From Pomphorhynchus laevis (taxonomy: Eukaryota; Acanthocephala; Palaeacanthocephala; Echinorhynchida; Pomphorhynchidae): 64,000 bases of DNA. The position numbers were made by a program, and so were the translations under genes. Positions within the stretch are counted from its first letter, which is position 1, and every line of letters begins with the position of its first letter. The stretch is taken from positions 1 through 64,000 of the forward strand of contig WNNJ02000939.1 of the NCBI GenBank assembly GCA_012934845.2. Direction: 5' to 3'. Below are positions 21,581 to 31,719 of the stretch, piece by piece. The notes under the pieces were generated by a model. It did not search any database and had not been told where the DNA came from. It saw nothing but the letters and a program-made list of their open reading frames with translations.

Positions 21581-23570
21581 TTCTAATTATCTTAAGATTC
21601 TAATTATCTTAAATAATAATTTCGTCGGATAGGATTTCATCGTTACTCTAATCTTGCTAAATCACTACATTAAACAAGTTTTACTAATTCTCTAATAACA
21701 ATTATTAGTGTTCTACTAAGATTTCTAAGCACACCATTGGCAGTAAAGCGCATTACACATTGCAATTTTTGCTACGAAACATGCCTTATATCTGTCCTCT
21801 ACCGTTTACTGGGACTTTATTAAAGTTATCTGAAAATGTACCTAACATATGTTAAAAGCTAAACAGTTAAATATTCAATACCGATATAGACAACCTTTGC
21901 GGCTTAATGCTGATTCAATCATTGATTTTTAAATTTTCCGTGTTGCATTATACTATCAAATATAACAATTAGCAGGTAAGCATATACTTAACATCCGTAA
22001 AATGTTAAACCATATAATTTTCATAAAATATGCAATATGATTAGCAAATCCATTAGCCTACAGGCAATCTGGATGGCAAAATATTCGGGTGTTATAATGC
22101 TCTGTTGTATAAACGTACCGATAATAGATGTCAAGGTAAAATTTTTCTCAAAGCACATTGTAATCTAAACTTACATTATACATTCATGTTGCCTCTGTGA
22201 CCAAAGCACCATTGTATGGGAATGGTGAAATTTGTATGTCATAATTTTTGTATGATAAATCTCTTATGCAAAAGATGGTTATTTTTTCCATTCGAATTAG
22301 TTCATTCCGTTTGATAGAGACAATTTTACTTCTCTAAAAGAGAGTGAACTCTCTCAAATATTAAGCGCATGCATGACTTGTCCACTATTTTATTACAATG
22401 ACCAAAAGGCTAAATAATAACTCGTACATTAATATACTTAATTTTTGTTAGCGGCTACAATACAAGAGATTTGCAAGTTTCGAAAATTTTATTACAACTT
22501 GAGGATATTTTGTTAGTTTAGTAAATAAACCAATTGTTAGGAACCAATGATTGATTATATATCTTATATTATATAATAAAGGAAATACACCTCTTTAATC
22601 AAACAACTCGTTAATCTAAAGCTCAATATTTATTACGAAAATTACTTGAGATATTTTTCCGTTAGATAGTAATCAATCATTCTTTAGTTGATTACTAGGT
22701 TACTGTAATATCTTAACATTGATCATATTCTACTGAATATGATCTATGTTATATATGATCTATATTCTACTTTTTCATCTGTTATGCTAATAGCAAAATT
22801 ATTCAAGAGATCACATGCTCATCTTGATAGTACGAAACTGTAAAACAGAAAATTCAAGAGCTTTTATTGATAAAAATAATTGCCTGTTGGGGTGCCAGAG
22901 GTAGATCCTGACCGTGACATCACTATGATATGGATAAGCTTTATAACGTGATCACCTATAAGTATTTGAGGATTATGATCACCTAAGATTACAATAAGTA
23001 TTTGAGGATTCTTGAAGTTAAAGACCCGTGATAAGGATTAAAGGGAGATCAATTGTAGTGAATAATTACATATAGAGCGTTGATTTCGCTAAAATTAATA
23101 AAATTAAAATTGATAAAATTTTCTCTCTAGTTATGGGATCACATAACTTGAGAAATAAGATATAGTATAACTAGATATGACATTACATCTCACTTACGAT
23201 CTATAATTAGCTATATATAAGCTATATGTAATATAAGCTTCGAGAAATAAATTATTTTTAATATTATTTTAAGCATATGCTTTACGTCACGTAAAAATTA
23301 ATTAGAAATATGTGAAATTTATCATTTTTCATTATTCGTACCTTAGAACCTACGGTACTATTTCTAAAATTATGGTAAACATTTAGACATCACTGTCTGT
23401 TTATTGAGGACATTCCAGTGGCTTAAAACATTGTGAGCAAATCTTTAAGTTTTGCATTGTATGACTCCTTTATGAACTAATGTTATATCTTTTAGATATG
23501 AAATTATGGTTCAACGAGTATATAGGTGGGTATTCAACGTTTAATGATGTCAAAGATAATAATTAATAAT
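21581..23570. other. Unassigned spacer
   Basis: About 2 kb without any recognised element, domain or repeat. Composition is slightly less AT-rich than the P1 zones. All frames are short. If the window contains old unique host DNA, this is one of the better candidates. Confidence 0.35.
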
Positions 23571-23885
23571 AATTTATTTAAAGTGGCAAATGCGTGCCAG
23601 TTTCACGCTTACAAGTCCACTAACTAAAAGCAGCAAAAGTAATACAGATAAATTTGTTAAATTGTTTAAATAGGATCGGATTTAGCGTTTGATGAAGGGC
23701 ATGAAAGTTGATTGGCGTATATAAATGGGCAGATGATTCCACGATAGAGGAGCAGTCACAAAGAAGGAGCCGAATCCAAAAGAGGTAGAGTAGTTTGGGG
23801 CATGAAAAAATGGAATTACGGAAACGTAAGGAACAGTAAACAAGACGAGAATAATCGAGAAAAGGAAGGTTGAGAAATGAAGGGG
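23571..23885 (-). mobile_element. LINE A, 3' end of the minus-strand copy
   Basis: The minus strand gives FSTFLFSIILVLFTVPYVSV and NYSTSFGFGSFFVTAPLSWN, matching the C-terminal part of the LINE A protein at 31320-31460. The 3' UTR has GGACTTGTAAGCGTG...CATTTGCCACTTTAAATAA at 23575-23625. Upstream it is joined at 23885 to LINE D and resumes at 24543. About 2.4 kb of LINE A (end of the nuclease and most of the RT) is absent between the two pieces. Confidence 0.75.
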
Positions 23886-24542
23886 TATTATTATAACATA
23901 CAAGACTATAGCCATGCAGCTGTATTGTCTGCTCACGGTAAAACCAATTTTATGTCAGCAAAATCTTTATCCGGATACAGGATATTGTAATTAAAATCTG
24001 TGTACATTGTTCCTGTGTAACTGTCTCGGCACCTAATTTATATCTTAAAAGAAAATTTCTTATGTCCGAGTGCATGTGGCATCACTTGGATATATTTAAC
24101 ATCAGTCCTGTCTCATTATCCACCTGACAATATTATCTATATCTTCCTGGAGCAGAAAACAGTCATGATTCGATTGAATGCACCGCCATAACTTGAGGTC
24201 ATCCGCGAACGCTAGGATATTGCATTTTTGTCCTAATAACATATCCTGAAGGAAAATGTTGAGCAGTTAAGGACCGAGAACCGTACCTTGAGGTACTTCG
24301 GCACAAAGTTGGCAACTACTAGCAGAGGATCATGTGGTACTCGGTCAAACGCCCGGCTAAAATCGATAAAAAATACATCGACCCTACACCCATCCGCTAC
24401 TACATGATGAATGATCGACCAGTGCGAAATCCATGTTGAGAAGGGTGCCGAAGTTTAAATCTATCCATATGAGAAGTTATGTATTTATGCACGAACCTTT
24501 CAAGACATTTACATACAACGCTTGTCAGACTTACAGGACGAT
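23886..24542 (-). mobile_element. LINE D, 3' fragment lying inside LINE A
   Basis: Minus-strand peptides include SNYRPVSLTSVVCKCLERF, HPSQHGFRTGRS, VLAFADDLKLW-like and DMLNISKWYP-type blocks, the order expected of a CR1/Jockey-type LINE RT. The 3' end (GACTATAGTCTTGTATGTTATAATAATA in reverse) is the same as that of the large LINE D at 38263. Several frameshifts and an internal deletion between the motif A and B blocks are present. It shares orientation with the LINE A that encloses it. Confidence 0.7.
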
Positions 24543-25860
24543 AATTGGACGGGTCTACCGACATGGTTAGAAGCAGTAGATGTGGGAGAGACAATTGAAC
24601 GAGCTGATTTAACAAGAGAACAACTAGAGCGATATAGACGACGAATAGCAAAATTGTCAGAGTCAGAGTGCCATGATTCAGTAATGCAAAAAATATCGAT
24701 AGTAATTGATTGCAGATATCAAGGAGCAGATCAGCTTTATGAAGAATGGAGCGAGTGTTGAAATGACAATGAAGAAAAGTATGCTCAGGGACGAGATCGA
24801 CTAGCAAAGAAGGGAGAGGGAAACGGAACGTCATCGGATTTGTGGCCTCGTGTGTACGACGTGTAAATTTCCGTTGATTTGACGGATTGATAAGGATGAC
24901 TTGCCGTTTGTTTAAAGTTAATATTTCTCAATGCTCGCTAAATTGATCTGGGCAATATTAGAAGGGAAGCGATCAGTATAGATACGACAAGTAGATTAAG
25001 TAGTAACAAGTATAATATGTTGGGAGAGTACCATGAAAGCATGTAAACTATGTCGGAAAACAATTTAGCCGATATGTCATCATCGAAGCGAGATTGTGGA
25101 GAATCAAATTCGGAAAACTTTAAGTTAGATATAATAATACAGCGATCGCGCGAAGGAAAACAATTACGTGGATGTTATGGACGGACAGAGCTGGGAGGAG
25201 TAGAGGCAGAAGATCAGGCAAAAGTGGGAATGACAGGGATGCTCGATGGAGAATTCAGATTAGTTGGAGCATATGTGACAGAAGTGGAGTGTTGAATCGG
25301 TTGATCGGAGATGTTATTGTAGATGATTTGACGGAAGAATGTAAATTATTGAGAAGTGATACGGGGGGGTAGAGTAAGTAGTACGTGAAAAGAATAAAGA
25401 AGTTTGAGATTTATTTAAATTGGGGGAGGAATAGGATAGAGGAGGTAGCAGATGAACAGCTTTACCGTTTATATTGTTAGAATGATTAAGATGAATTGAA
25501 GTTTTATCCGTAGTTGAACGAGTAGTGTGTGAGAGAGATAAGATTCAAGAATGGGATTATACGATGCGAAGTCAGGTGTTGATGCGAGGGAAACGTCAAA
25601 AACAGTATCGGTCTAAGTAGTCGTATAAGAGACTAAACCGAGCGGTCAGATATTTAAACTCGAAAAAGGGCGCATACGTCACAATCTTTACAATCGTATC
25701 CAAATTCCAAACTTGTATAATTTGAGAACGAGCTTTTCTAGGCATGATCTTTTATCAAGAGATTATGCTAAATCCGCGAGTGGAACTGACAGGAAAAATC
25801 TGGAACTGAAAAGAAAAATCCAAATCTGAAACTGACAGAAAAAATCTGGAATGTAGGTTA
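24543..25860 (-). mobile_element. LINE A, 5' part of the minus-strand copy (leader, ORF1, start of nuclease)
   Basis: Read in minus, 25860-25781 holds about four 20-bp units like CCAGATTTTTCCTGTCAGTT, then the leader ending GATCATGCCTA at 25740. A decayed ORF1 follows, with the same CIIISNLK and PLLKI-type RRM blocks as the plus copy. Next comes HCHFNTRSILHKADLLLDI, the start of the AP endonuclease, stopping at 24543 where LINE D begins. Antisense open frames of up to 81 codons at 25050-25372 are shadows. It faces the plus copy head to head across 840 bp. Confidence 0.75.
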
Positions 25861-26560
25861 TAATCTCTCCAACATTTTTATATATTTTTATATTCTTATT
25901 ATATATAATTAATATATTATGTTTGCGGAAAGCTAAAAGGAAGGCCGTTGGAAACCTGAGAGATACAAAAACATCAGCCATATACTCACGGATGACATGA
26001 CATCGAATTTTACAATTAGTAGAATTATATCTGGTCTGGATATGGGCACCGAGTCTGAAATAGTACCTATCAAAGAAGCTGACAATTCCGTTGACAAGTC
26101 ATAAACCACGTGGCCTACCTCACCTTCTCTCATGAAGCAATTCGATAACATGATATAGACTCTCATCATATCGAAATTGCACACCAGGTTGCAATCAAGG
26201 GTGAACAGTCTAGTAAAGTTTCCAATCAGATATTCTCTAAACGACCAACTGACCCACTAAATAGTCACAAGTCGTTCTTGTCCGGCAAATCTAATGAATC
26301 TTCCCGGGATCGGTGCTTGATTATTACTAACGTTTCTGAGTCGTCGTCAGTCGTGGCTTAAACTTGAATATACCATGATGTTGAACAATGCCAAAAAATA
26401 TTGAGAGTTTTTATTTCTCCAGAAGATTCCTATATTTCAGAAGTTCGCCCTTTTGCGATATTTAAAATATGCCGTCGCAACCATCTCGAAGGACGTTCTT
26501 GTTTGATGAAAGTTGTCTCTCGTAAGTTGGTTCGTGAGTTGTTAAAGCGAAACTGAGGCA
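25861..26560 (+). pseudogene. LINE ORF1 fragment (RRM-like domain) and unassigned flank
   Basis: Between the two head-to-head LINE A copies the plus strand reads SSRDRCLIITNVSES (26290-26335) and, in one frame from about 26360, VEQCQKILRVFISP, AIFKICRRNHLEGRS and KVVSRKLVRELLKR. The layout DRxxCIIIxNxxES, IL, GRSxLxKVV is the RRM-like core of LINE ORF1 proteins; LINE A itself has a related but different version. Left of it (25900-26280) another decayed stretch may be the N-terminal part. The family (B, C or D) is not fixed. Confidence 0.45.
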
Positions 26561-26700
26561 GTCTTCATTTCAGTTATTGACAGATATGTCTTTCGTTGAG
26601 CGTTGTCTCTGGCGTGTGCTCGGACTGAGCTAACTGCTCGGATAGAATCTGGAGAAACTTATCTGCATATTGTAAATTTTAGGGTAGTTTGGCATCGTCC

Positions 26701-27320
26701 AAAAATTATTCCTGTCAGTTCCAGATTATTTCTGTCACTTCCAGATTATTCCTGTCAGTTCCAGATTATTCCTGTCAGTTCCAGATTATTTCTGTCAGTT
26801 CCAGATTATTCCTGTCCGTTCCAGATTATTCCTGTCAGTTCCAGATTATTCCTGTCAGTTCCAGATTATTCCTGTCAGCTCCAGATTATTCCTGTCAGTT
26901 CCAGATTATTCCTGTCAGTTCCAGATTATTTCTGTCAGTTCCAGATTATTCCTGTCAGTTCCAGATTATTCCTGTCAGTTCCAGATTATTCCTGTCAGTT
27001 CCAGATTATTCCTGTCAGTTCCAGATTATTCCTGTCAGTTCCAGATTATTCCTGTCAGTTCCAGATTATTCCTGTCAGTTCCAGATTATTCCTGTCAGTT
27101 CCAGATTATTCCTGTCAGTTCCAGATTATTCCTGTCAGTTCCAGATTATTCCTGTCAGTTCCAGATTATTCCTATCAGTTCCAGATTATTCCTGTCAGTT
27201 CCAGATTATTTCTGTCAGTTCCAGATTATTCCTGTCCGTTCCAGATTATTCCTGTCAGTTCCAGATTATTCCTATCAGTTCTAGATTATTCCTGTCAGTT
27301 CCAGATTATTCCTGTAAGTT
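26701..27320 (+). repeat. 20-bp minisatellite, 31 units, leader of LINE A
   Basis: Thirty-one back-to-back units of CCAGATTATTCCTGTCAGTT, most identical, with scattered one-base variants (TTTCTG, CCTATC, GTCCGT, CACTT). Since 20 is not a multiple of three and the unit has no stop, all three forward frames are open and give the same 20-residue periodic peptide; the 252- and 228-codon frames here are therefore artefacts. Related units, fewer and more diverged, precede the minus-strand LINE A copy at 25781-25860, which ties the array to the element. Confidence 0.95.
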
Positions 27321-27364
27321 CCGCTCGCTACGCTCGCGGATTGAGCTCAATCTATCGATAAAAG

Positions 27365-28565
27365 ATCATGCCTAAAAAGCGCGATCTCAGATCCCTGTTC
27401 CTGATCAAACATCTTCCACATCGGAATGCAATGATGGTTATACCAGTTTTGAAGTTGGATGCGATTCCAAAGATTGCGATGTATGGACACTTGTTTGTGT
27501 TAAAATATCCGACCACTCTGTGTATAAACGTAAACAGTTCACATGCGGTTTTTGTACATCAATACGACTACTACAGTTATCCTGCTTCTCTACTCCTGTA
27601 TCACACACGACCACCCAGACCAATGCTGTTTTAGATGTTTCCCTCACATCAACGCCTGACTTCGCATCTTATAATCCCATTATTAAACCTATTCTCTACA
27701 CACTCCTCGTTCAACTACGTACCAAACTTCCATTAATCTTTCTCATTCTAACAATGCTAACGGTAAAGCTTTTCATCTCGTACCTCCTCTTTCCTATTCC
27801 TCCCCCCAATCTAAATAAATCTCAAACTTCTTTATTCTCTTCACGTACTTCTTACTCGACCTCCACGTACCACTACTCAATAATTTACATCCTTCCATCA
27901 AAATCATTTCCAGTAACATTTCCGTCAAGTGATTCAACACTCCATTCCTGTCACTCATGCCCCAACCTATCTTAATTCTCCTTACTCTACCTCCTACGTA
28001 ACACTTCCAAATAATTTACATCTTTCATTTAAAATCATATCCAGTCACATCTCTGATCAATCGATTCAACACCCCGCTCCTGTCACACTTGCTCCAACCA
28101 ATATTAATTCTTTATCAAGGACCCCTGTCATTTCCACTTCTATCTGCCTCGACTCCTACCAGCTCTGTCCGTCCACCACTTCCACGAAATCGTTTTCCTT
28201 CGCGCGATCGCTGTATAATCATATCAAACTTAAAGCTTTTCGAATCTGCTTCTCCACAATCTCGCCTCGATGATGATGTATCTGCTTTCAGGTCTATCCT
28301 AGCAACCATTCTTCTTGATGATAACCCATCCCTATTCAATAATATCGATCCTGTATCCTTTATTCGTTTAAACAAATTCACTAAATCCAATCATCTCAGT
28401 CCTCCACTCTTAAAAATCGTTTTCCGACATAGTTCACATGCCTCTTCTGTACTCTCCCAACGTTTTAAACTTCTTACCACTTCGTCTACTTGTCGTATCT
28501 TTCCTGACCGCTCCCCTTCCGATATTGCTCAGCTCAATTTAGCTCGCATTGAGAAACCGACGTGA
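27365..28565 (+). pseudogene. LINE A ORF1 (PHD-like finger plus RRM-like domain), broken
   Basis: After the leader, one frame reads SFEVGCDSKDCDVW, VCVKISDHS and KQFTCGFCT, a CxxxxC...C...CxxC arrangement like the PHD-type finger found in ORF1 of CR1/L2-group LINEs. A Ser/Thr/Pro-rich middle follows (to about 28080). Then 28089-28565 has SRDRCIIISNLKLFES, ILATILLDD, PPLLKIVF and IFPDRSPSDIAQLN, the RRM-like and C-terminal domains of ORF1 nucleic-acid chaperones. The minus copy at 24.8-25.7 kb is collinear. At least two frame changes separate these parts. Confidence 0.65.
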
Positions 28566-28649
28566 AACAAACGGCGAGTCATCCTTATCTATACGTCAAA
28601 TCAACGAAAATTTTCACGTTGTACACACAAGGTCAAAAATTCGATGGTG

Positions 28650-29965
28650 TCCCATATCTCCCCCTTGTCTTCTTCGCTAGTCGATCTCGCTCCTAAGCAT
28701 ACTTTTCGTCTTAGTCTATTCAACACTCGCTCCATTCTTCATAAAGCTGATATGCTCCTCGATATCTTCGATCAATTATCTATCGATATTCTCTGCATTA
28801 CCGAATCCTGACACTCTGACTCCGACGATCTTGCTATTCGTCGTCTATGTCGCTCTGGTTGTTCTCTAGTTGAATCAGCTCGTCAAATTGCATCTCATAC
28901 ATCTACTGATTTTAACCATGGCGGTATAGTTGCCATTGCTCGTCACCCAATGTCTTTACGTAAAATTAACGTTAACATCCGTTACACCTCGTTCGAATTA
29001 CTCATATGCAGATTATCAACTCCTTTCCCTCTGGAACTTGTGATTGTATACCGTCCAGGTTCAGTTGCCCCCTCACGTATCTTCTTTAACCGAACCTTGC
29101 AGATCTTATGTCTCACTGTTCCTTGTCTTATACTCCTTCTTTTGTTCTCGGGGACTTTAACATTCGTCTTGATCGCCTGGCGGACCCTGACTCTATCACT
29201 TTAACTAATCTTTTTTCTGATTTTAACTATAAATTACTTTCAACAAGCCCAACTCATATTCTCGGCGGTGCTCTCGACATCATTGCTGTCCCTATCTGCT
29301 TCAATGACTATACTTCCTTGTCTATTACTGATCCCGGTTTGTCCGATCATTTCCTTGTCACTCTTACTCTTACTCGTCCCCATCCTCCTTCTCCGCCTCC
29401 ACCAATATCCACACCAAGTCGACCCTGGAAACTTCTCGATATCCCTATTCTCTGCACAGCCTTACTCAATTCTTCACTCTTTTCACTTCCTCTTAACTAT
29501 CTCTCTCCCGATGATCTCTGCATTCTGTTTGATTCTGAACTTATGTCTATTATCAATAAACTTCTGCCTAGTCGACTCCGACGCTCTCAGCGCTTGCGCC
29601 ATGCTCCCTGGTTCGATTCTGACTGTAGTCTTTCTAAGCGTCGACTCCGTCACTCTTTTCGTGTGTATAATCGCTTTCTTAAACGTTCTCCCAACTCACT
29701 CACTCCAAATCTCCGTGATTCCTACTTTTCTCTACGCCGTTCACATCTCATTCTTATACGTACTAAACGTACTATCTTTTGGCGAAATCAACTCGAGTCA
29801 TCTTCCAACTCTAAATCTCATTGGAAAATCTTAAACTCAATTCTTTCACGATCATCTACCCCTTGTAATATAAATCCTGATGAATTTTATTCTTATCTAC
29901 AAACTAAGCTATCTAATTTACTTTCCCTACTACCCATAGCGCCCTTGTACCCACTCTTCTCTTAA
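28650..29965 (+). pseudogene. LINE A ORF2: apurinic-type endonuclease and linker, broken
   Basis: It starts in the region FNTRSILHKADMLLDI and SIDILCITES (first nuclease block, with a TGA soon after), then VIVYRPG. In frame 29108-29965 follow FVLGDFNIRLD, THILGGALDII and GLSDHFLVTL, the conserved GDFN, GxxLDxI and SDH motifs of AP endonucleases that nick the target for priming. The rest is the basic linker before the RT (RRLRHSFRVYNRFLKR, FWRNQLESS). GDFN and SDH are intact; the N-terminal block is frame-shifted relative to them. Confidence 0.8.
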
Positions 29966-29984
29966 AATAATTCCCTTCCTAGTG

Positions 29985-31350
29985 CTATTATACCTTCTTC
30001 CCGTTTCATCTGATGAAGTTCCTTCGGTTCTGCTGTCATTACCTAATAAAACCTCTCCTTCTGACCCAATTCCCACTCACTTGCTTAAAAATATTTGCTC
30101 CCCTATCTTACCCTTCCTAACCACATTGTTCAACTCGTCAATCCGTAGCCTACATTTACTTCCATCTGGAAATGCGCCACTGTTCGTTCTCTCATAAAAC
30201 AACAATCTCTCGATTCCTCACTACCATCTTCGTACCGTCCAATCTCACTTCTCCCAACCCTCTCTAAACTCCTTGAGCGTCTCGTTCTTAAGCAAGTTAA
30301 TACATATCTCTTTTCATCTAACTTATTTCCTCCCTTCCAAGCCGCTTTTCGCTCTAATTACTCTACCGAAATTGCATATCTTAAAGTTTATAACGACTTA
30401 CTCATATCGCACGATCATAAATTATGTAGTGTCATAGTTTCTCTTGATGTATCGTTTGCTTTTGACATCGTCGATCACTCGATTCTTCTCCATCGCCTTC
30501 GTCATGATTATGGCTTCTCTTTACCCACTGTATCATGGTTTTCTTCATATCTATCAAACCGTACATTTCGCGTCTATTCTAACTATTCTCTCTCCCATCA
30601 TTCGTCCATCCCGTCCGGTCTTCCACAAGGCTCCGAATTAGGCCCTATGCTTTTCTCTCTTCTTCTTGGTGATTTGTCTTCGATTTCTCATAAATTTAAC
30701 TTCCATGCTATGCACTATGCTGATGACATTCTCATCTATGCTCATGCACCTGTTTATCGTATTCACAATCTTAGTGTTTCTGCTTCCTACTGTCCTGTCT
30801 CAATTTCCAATCATCTTTCTTACCTTCGCCTTTCTCTGAATCCTGATAAATAAAAAATTATGTTGATCCTACCTCGACGCCTCAGCTTAGAACCTCCCTC
30901 CGTATCATTAAATTTTACAATTCTTCCTATCGTTGATAATCTCGTTTTCCTAGGCTTCCATTTCGACAACCGACTTTCACTTAAACCTTTCGTTAGAGAT
31001 AAAGTACGCTCATCTACCTTGATACTCCGCAACCTCCGTTAAGTTCGTAGATTGATCGATTTCCCTTCTTGTATGACTATCATATCTTCTCTCCTTTTTT
31101 CTAGACTCGATTATTGTCTTAGTCTATTTTCCAACTCACCTAAATCCACTCTTCTTCCCCTACAACGCATCGTCAACGCAGCCGTCCGAATTCTCCTCCG
31201 TCTTCGTCGTTTTGATCATACATCCTACCATCTTGCTTCTCTCGATTTGCCTACAATTTATTGTCGTGTTCAAATTCGTCTTCTTATCGTTGCTTTCCGC
31301 CTTGTAACTTTTCAAACCCCTTCCATTTCTCAACTTTCCTTTTCTTGATA
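29985..31350 (+). pseudogene. LINE A ORF2: reverse transcriptase domain, broken
   Basis: Successive RT blocks appear in changing frames: LPNKTSPSDPIPTHLLK (30040), SSYRPISLLPTLSKLLERLV (30230), VSLDVSFAFDIVDHS (30440, motif A), PSGLPQGSELGPMLFSL (30610, motif B), MHYADDILIYA (30705, motif C) and FLGFHFDNRLSLKPF (30950). The C-terminal SRLDYCLSLFSNSP and LQRIVNAAVRIL follow to 31350. Motif A has drifted; YADD is intact. About four frame changes or stops lie in the domain. Confidence 0.8.
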
Positions 31351-31719
31351 ATTCTCGTCCTGTTTATTGTTCCTTGCGTTCCTGTAATTCCCTTCTTTTA
31401 CATGCCCCAAACTACTCTACCTCATTTGGACTCCGCTCCTTCCTGGTGGCTGCTCCTCTATCATGGAATCATCTGCCCATTCATTTACAACAATCAATTT
31501 CCCTGCTGTGCTTCAAACGCCAAATCCGATCCCATTAAAACAATTTATCTGCATGACTTTTTCATTTTTGTTTGTGGACTTGTAAGCGTGCAGCTTATAC
31601 GCATTTGCCACGTTAAATAAATTTGTATTATTTGTATTATCGTCCATGATTGAAATGTCCCTCGCTATGAAAAATATTTCTGAGAGTTGTAGGATAAGAC
31701 CCAATGCGCCTTATCGTAA

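Larger units (their letters stand above)
26690..31640 (+). mobile_element. LINE A, nearly full-length copy
   Basis: This copy spans minisatellite leader, ORF1, AP endonuclease, RT and 3' UTR in the order of a CR1/L2-like LINE. The 3' end, TTGTAAGCGTGCAGC...CATTTGCCACGTTAAATAAA at 31577-31622, is shared with three other copies in the window. The sense strand is strikingly pyrimidine-rich. Both ORFs are broken by several stops and frameshifts, so it is not active, but long frames survive (285 codons in the nuclease), which suggests moderate age. The 5' end is taken as the first 20-bp unit. Confidence 0.85.

Noticed and set aside
24522-25372. Plus-strand ORFs of 66-81 codons with charged, helical composition
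   Set aside because: They are antisense shadows of LINE A ORF1 and endonuclease on the minus strand; the equivalent antisense frame also appears at 28115-28390.
26603-27361. Long ORFs (252 and 228 codons) of a repetitive Pro/Val/Ser/Leu/Phe protein
   Set aside because: They run through the 20-bp minisatellite, which lacks stops in all forward frames; every frame gives the same periodic peptide, so the frames are artefacts.
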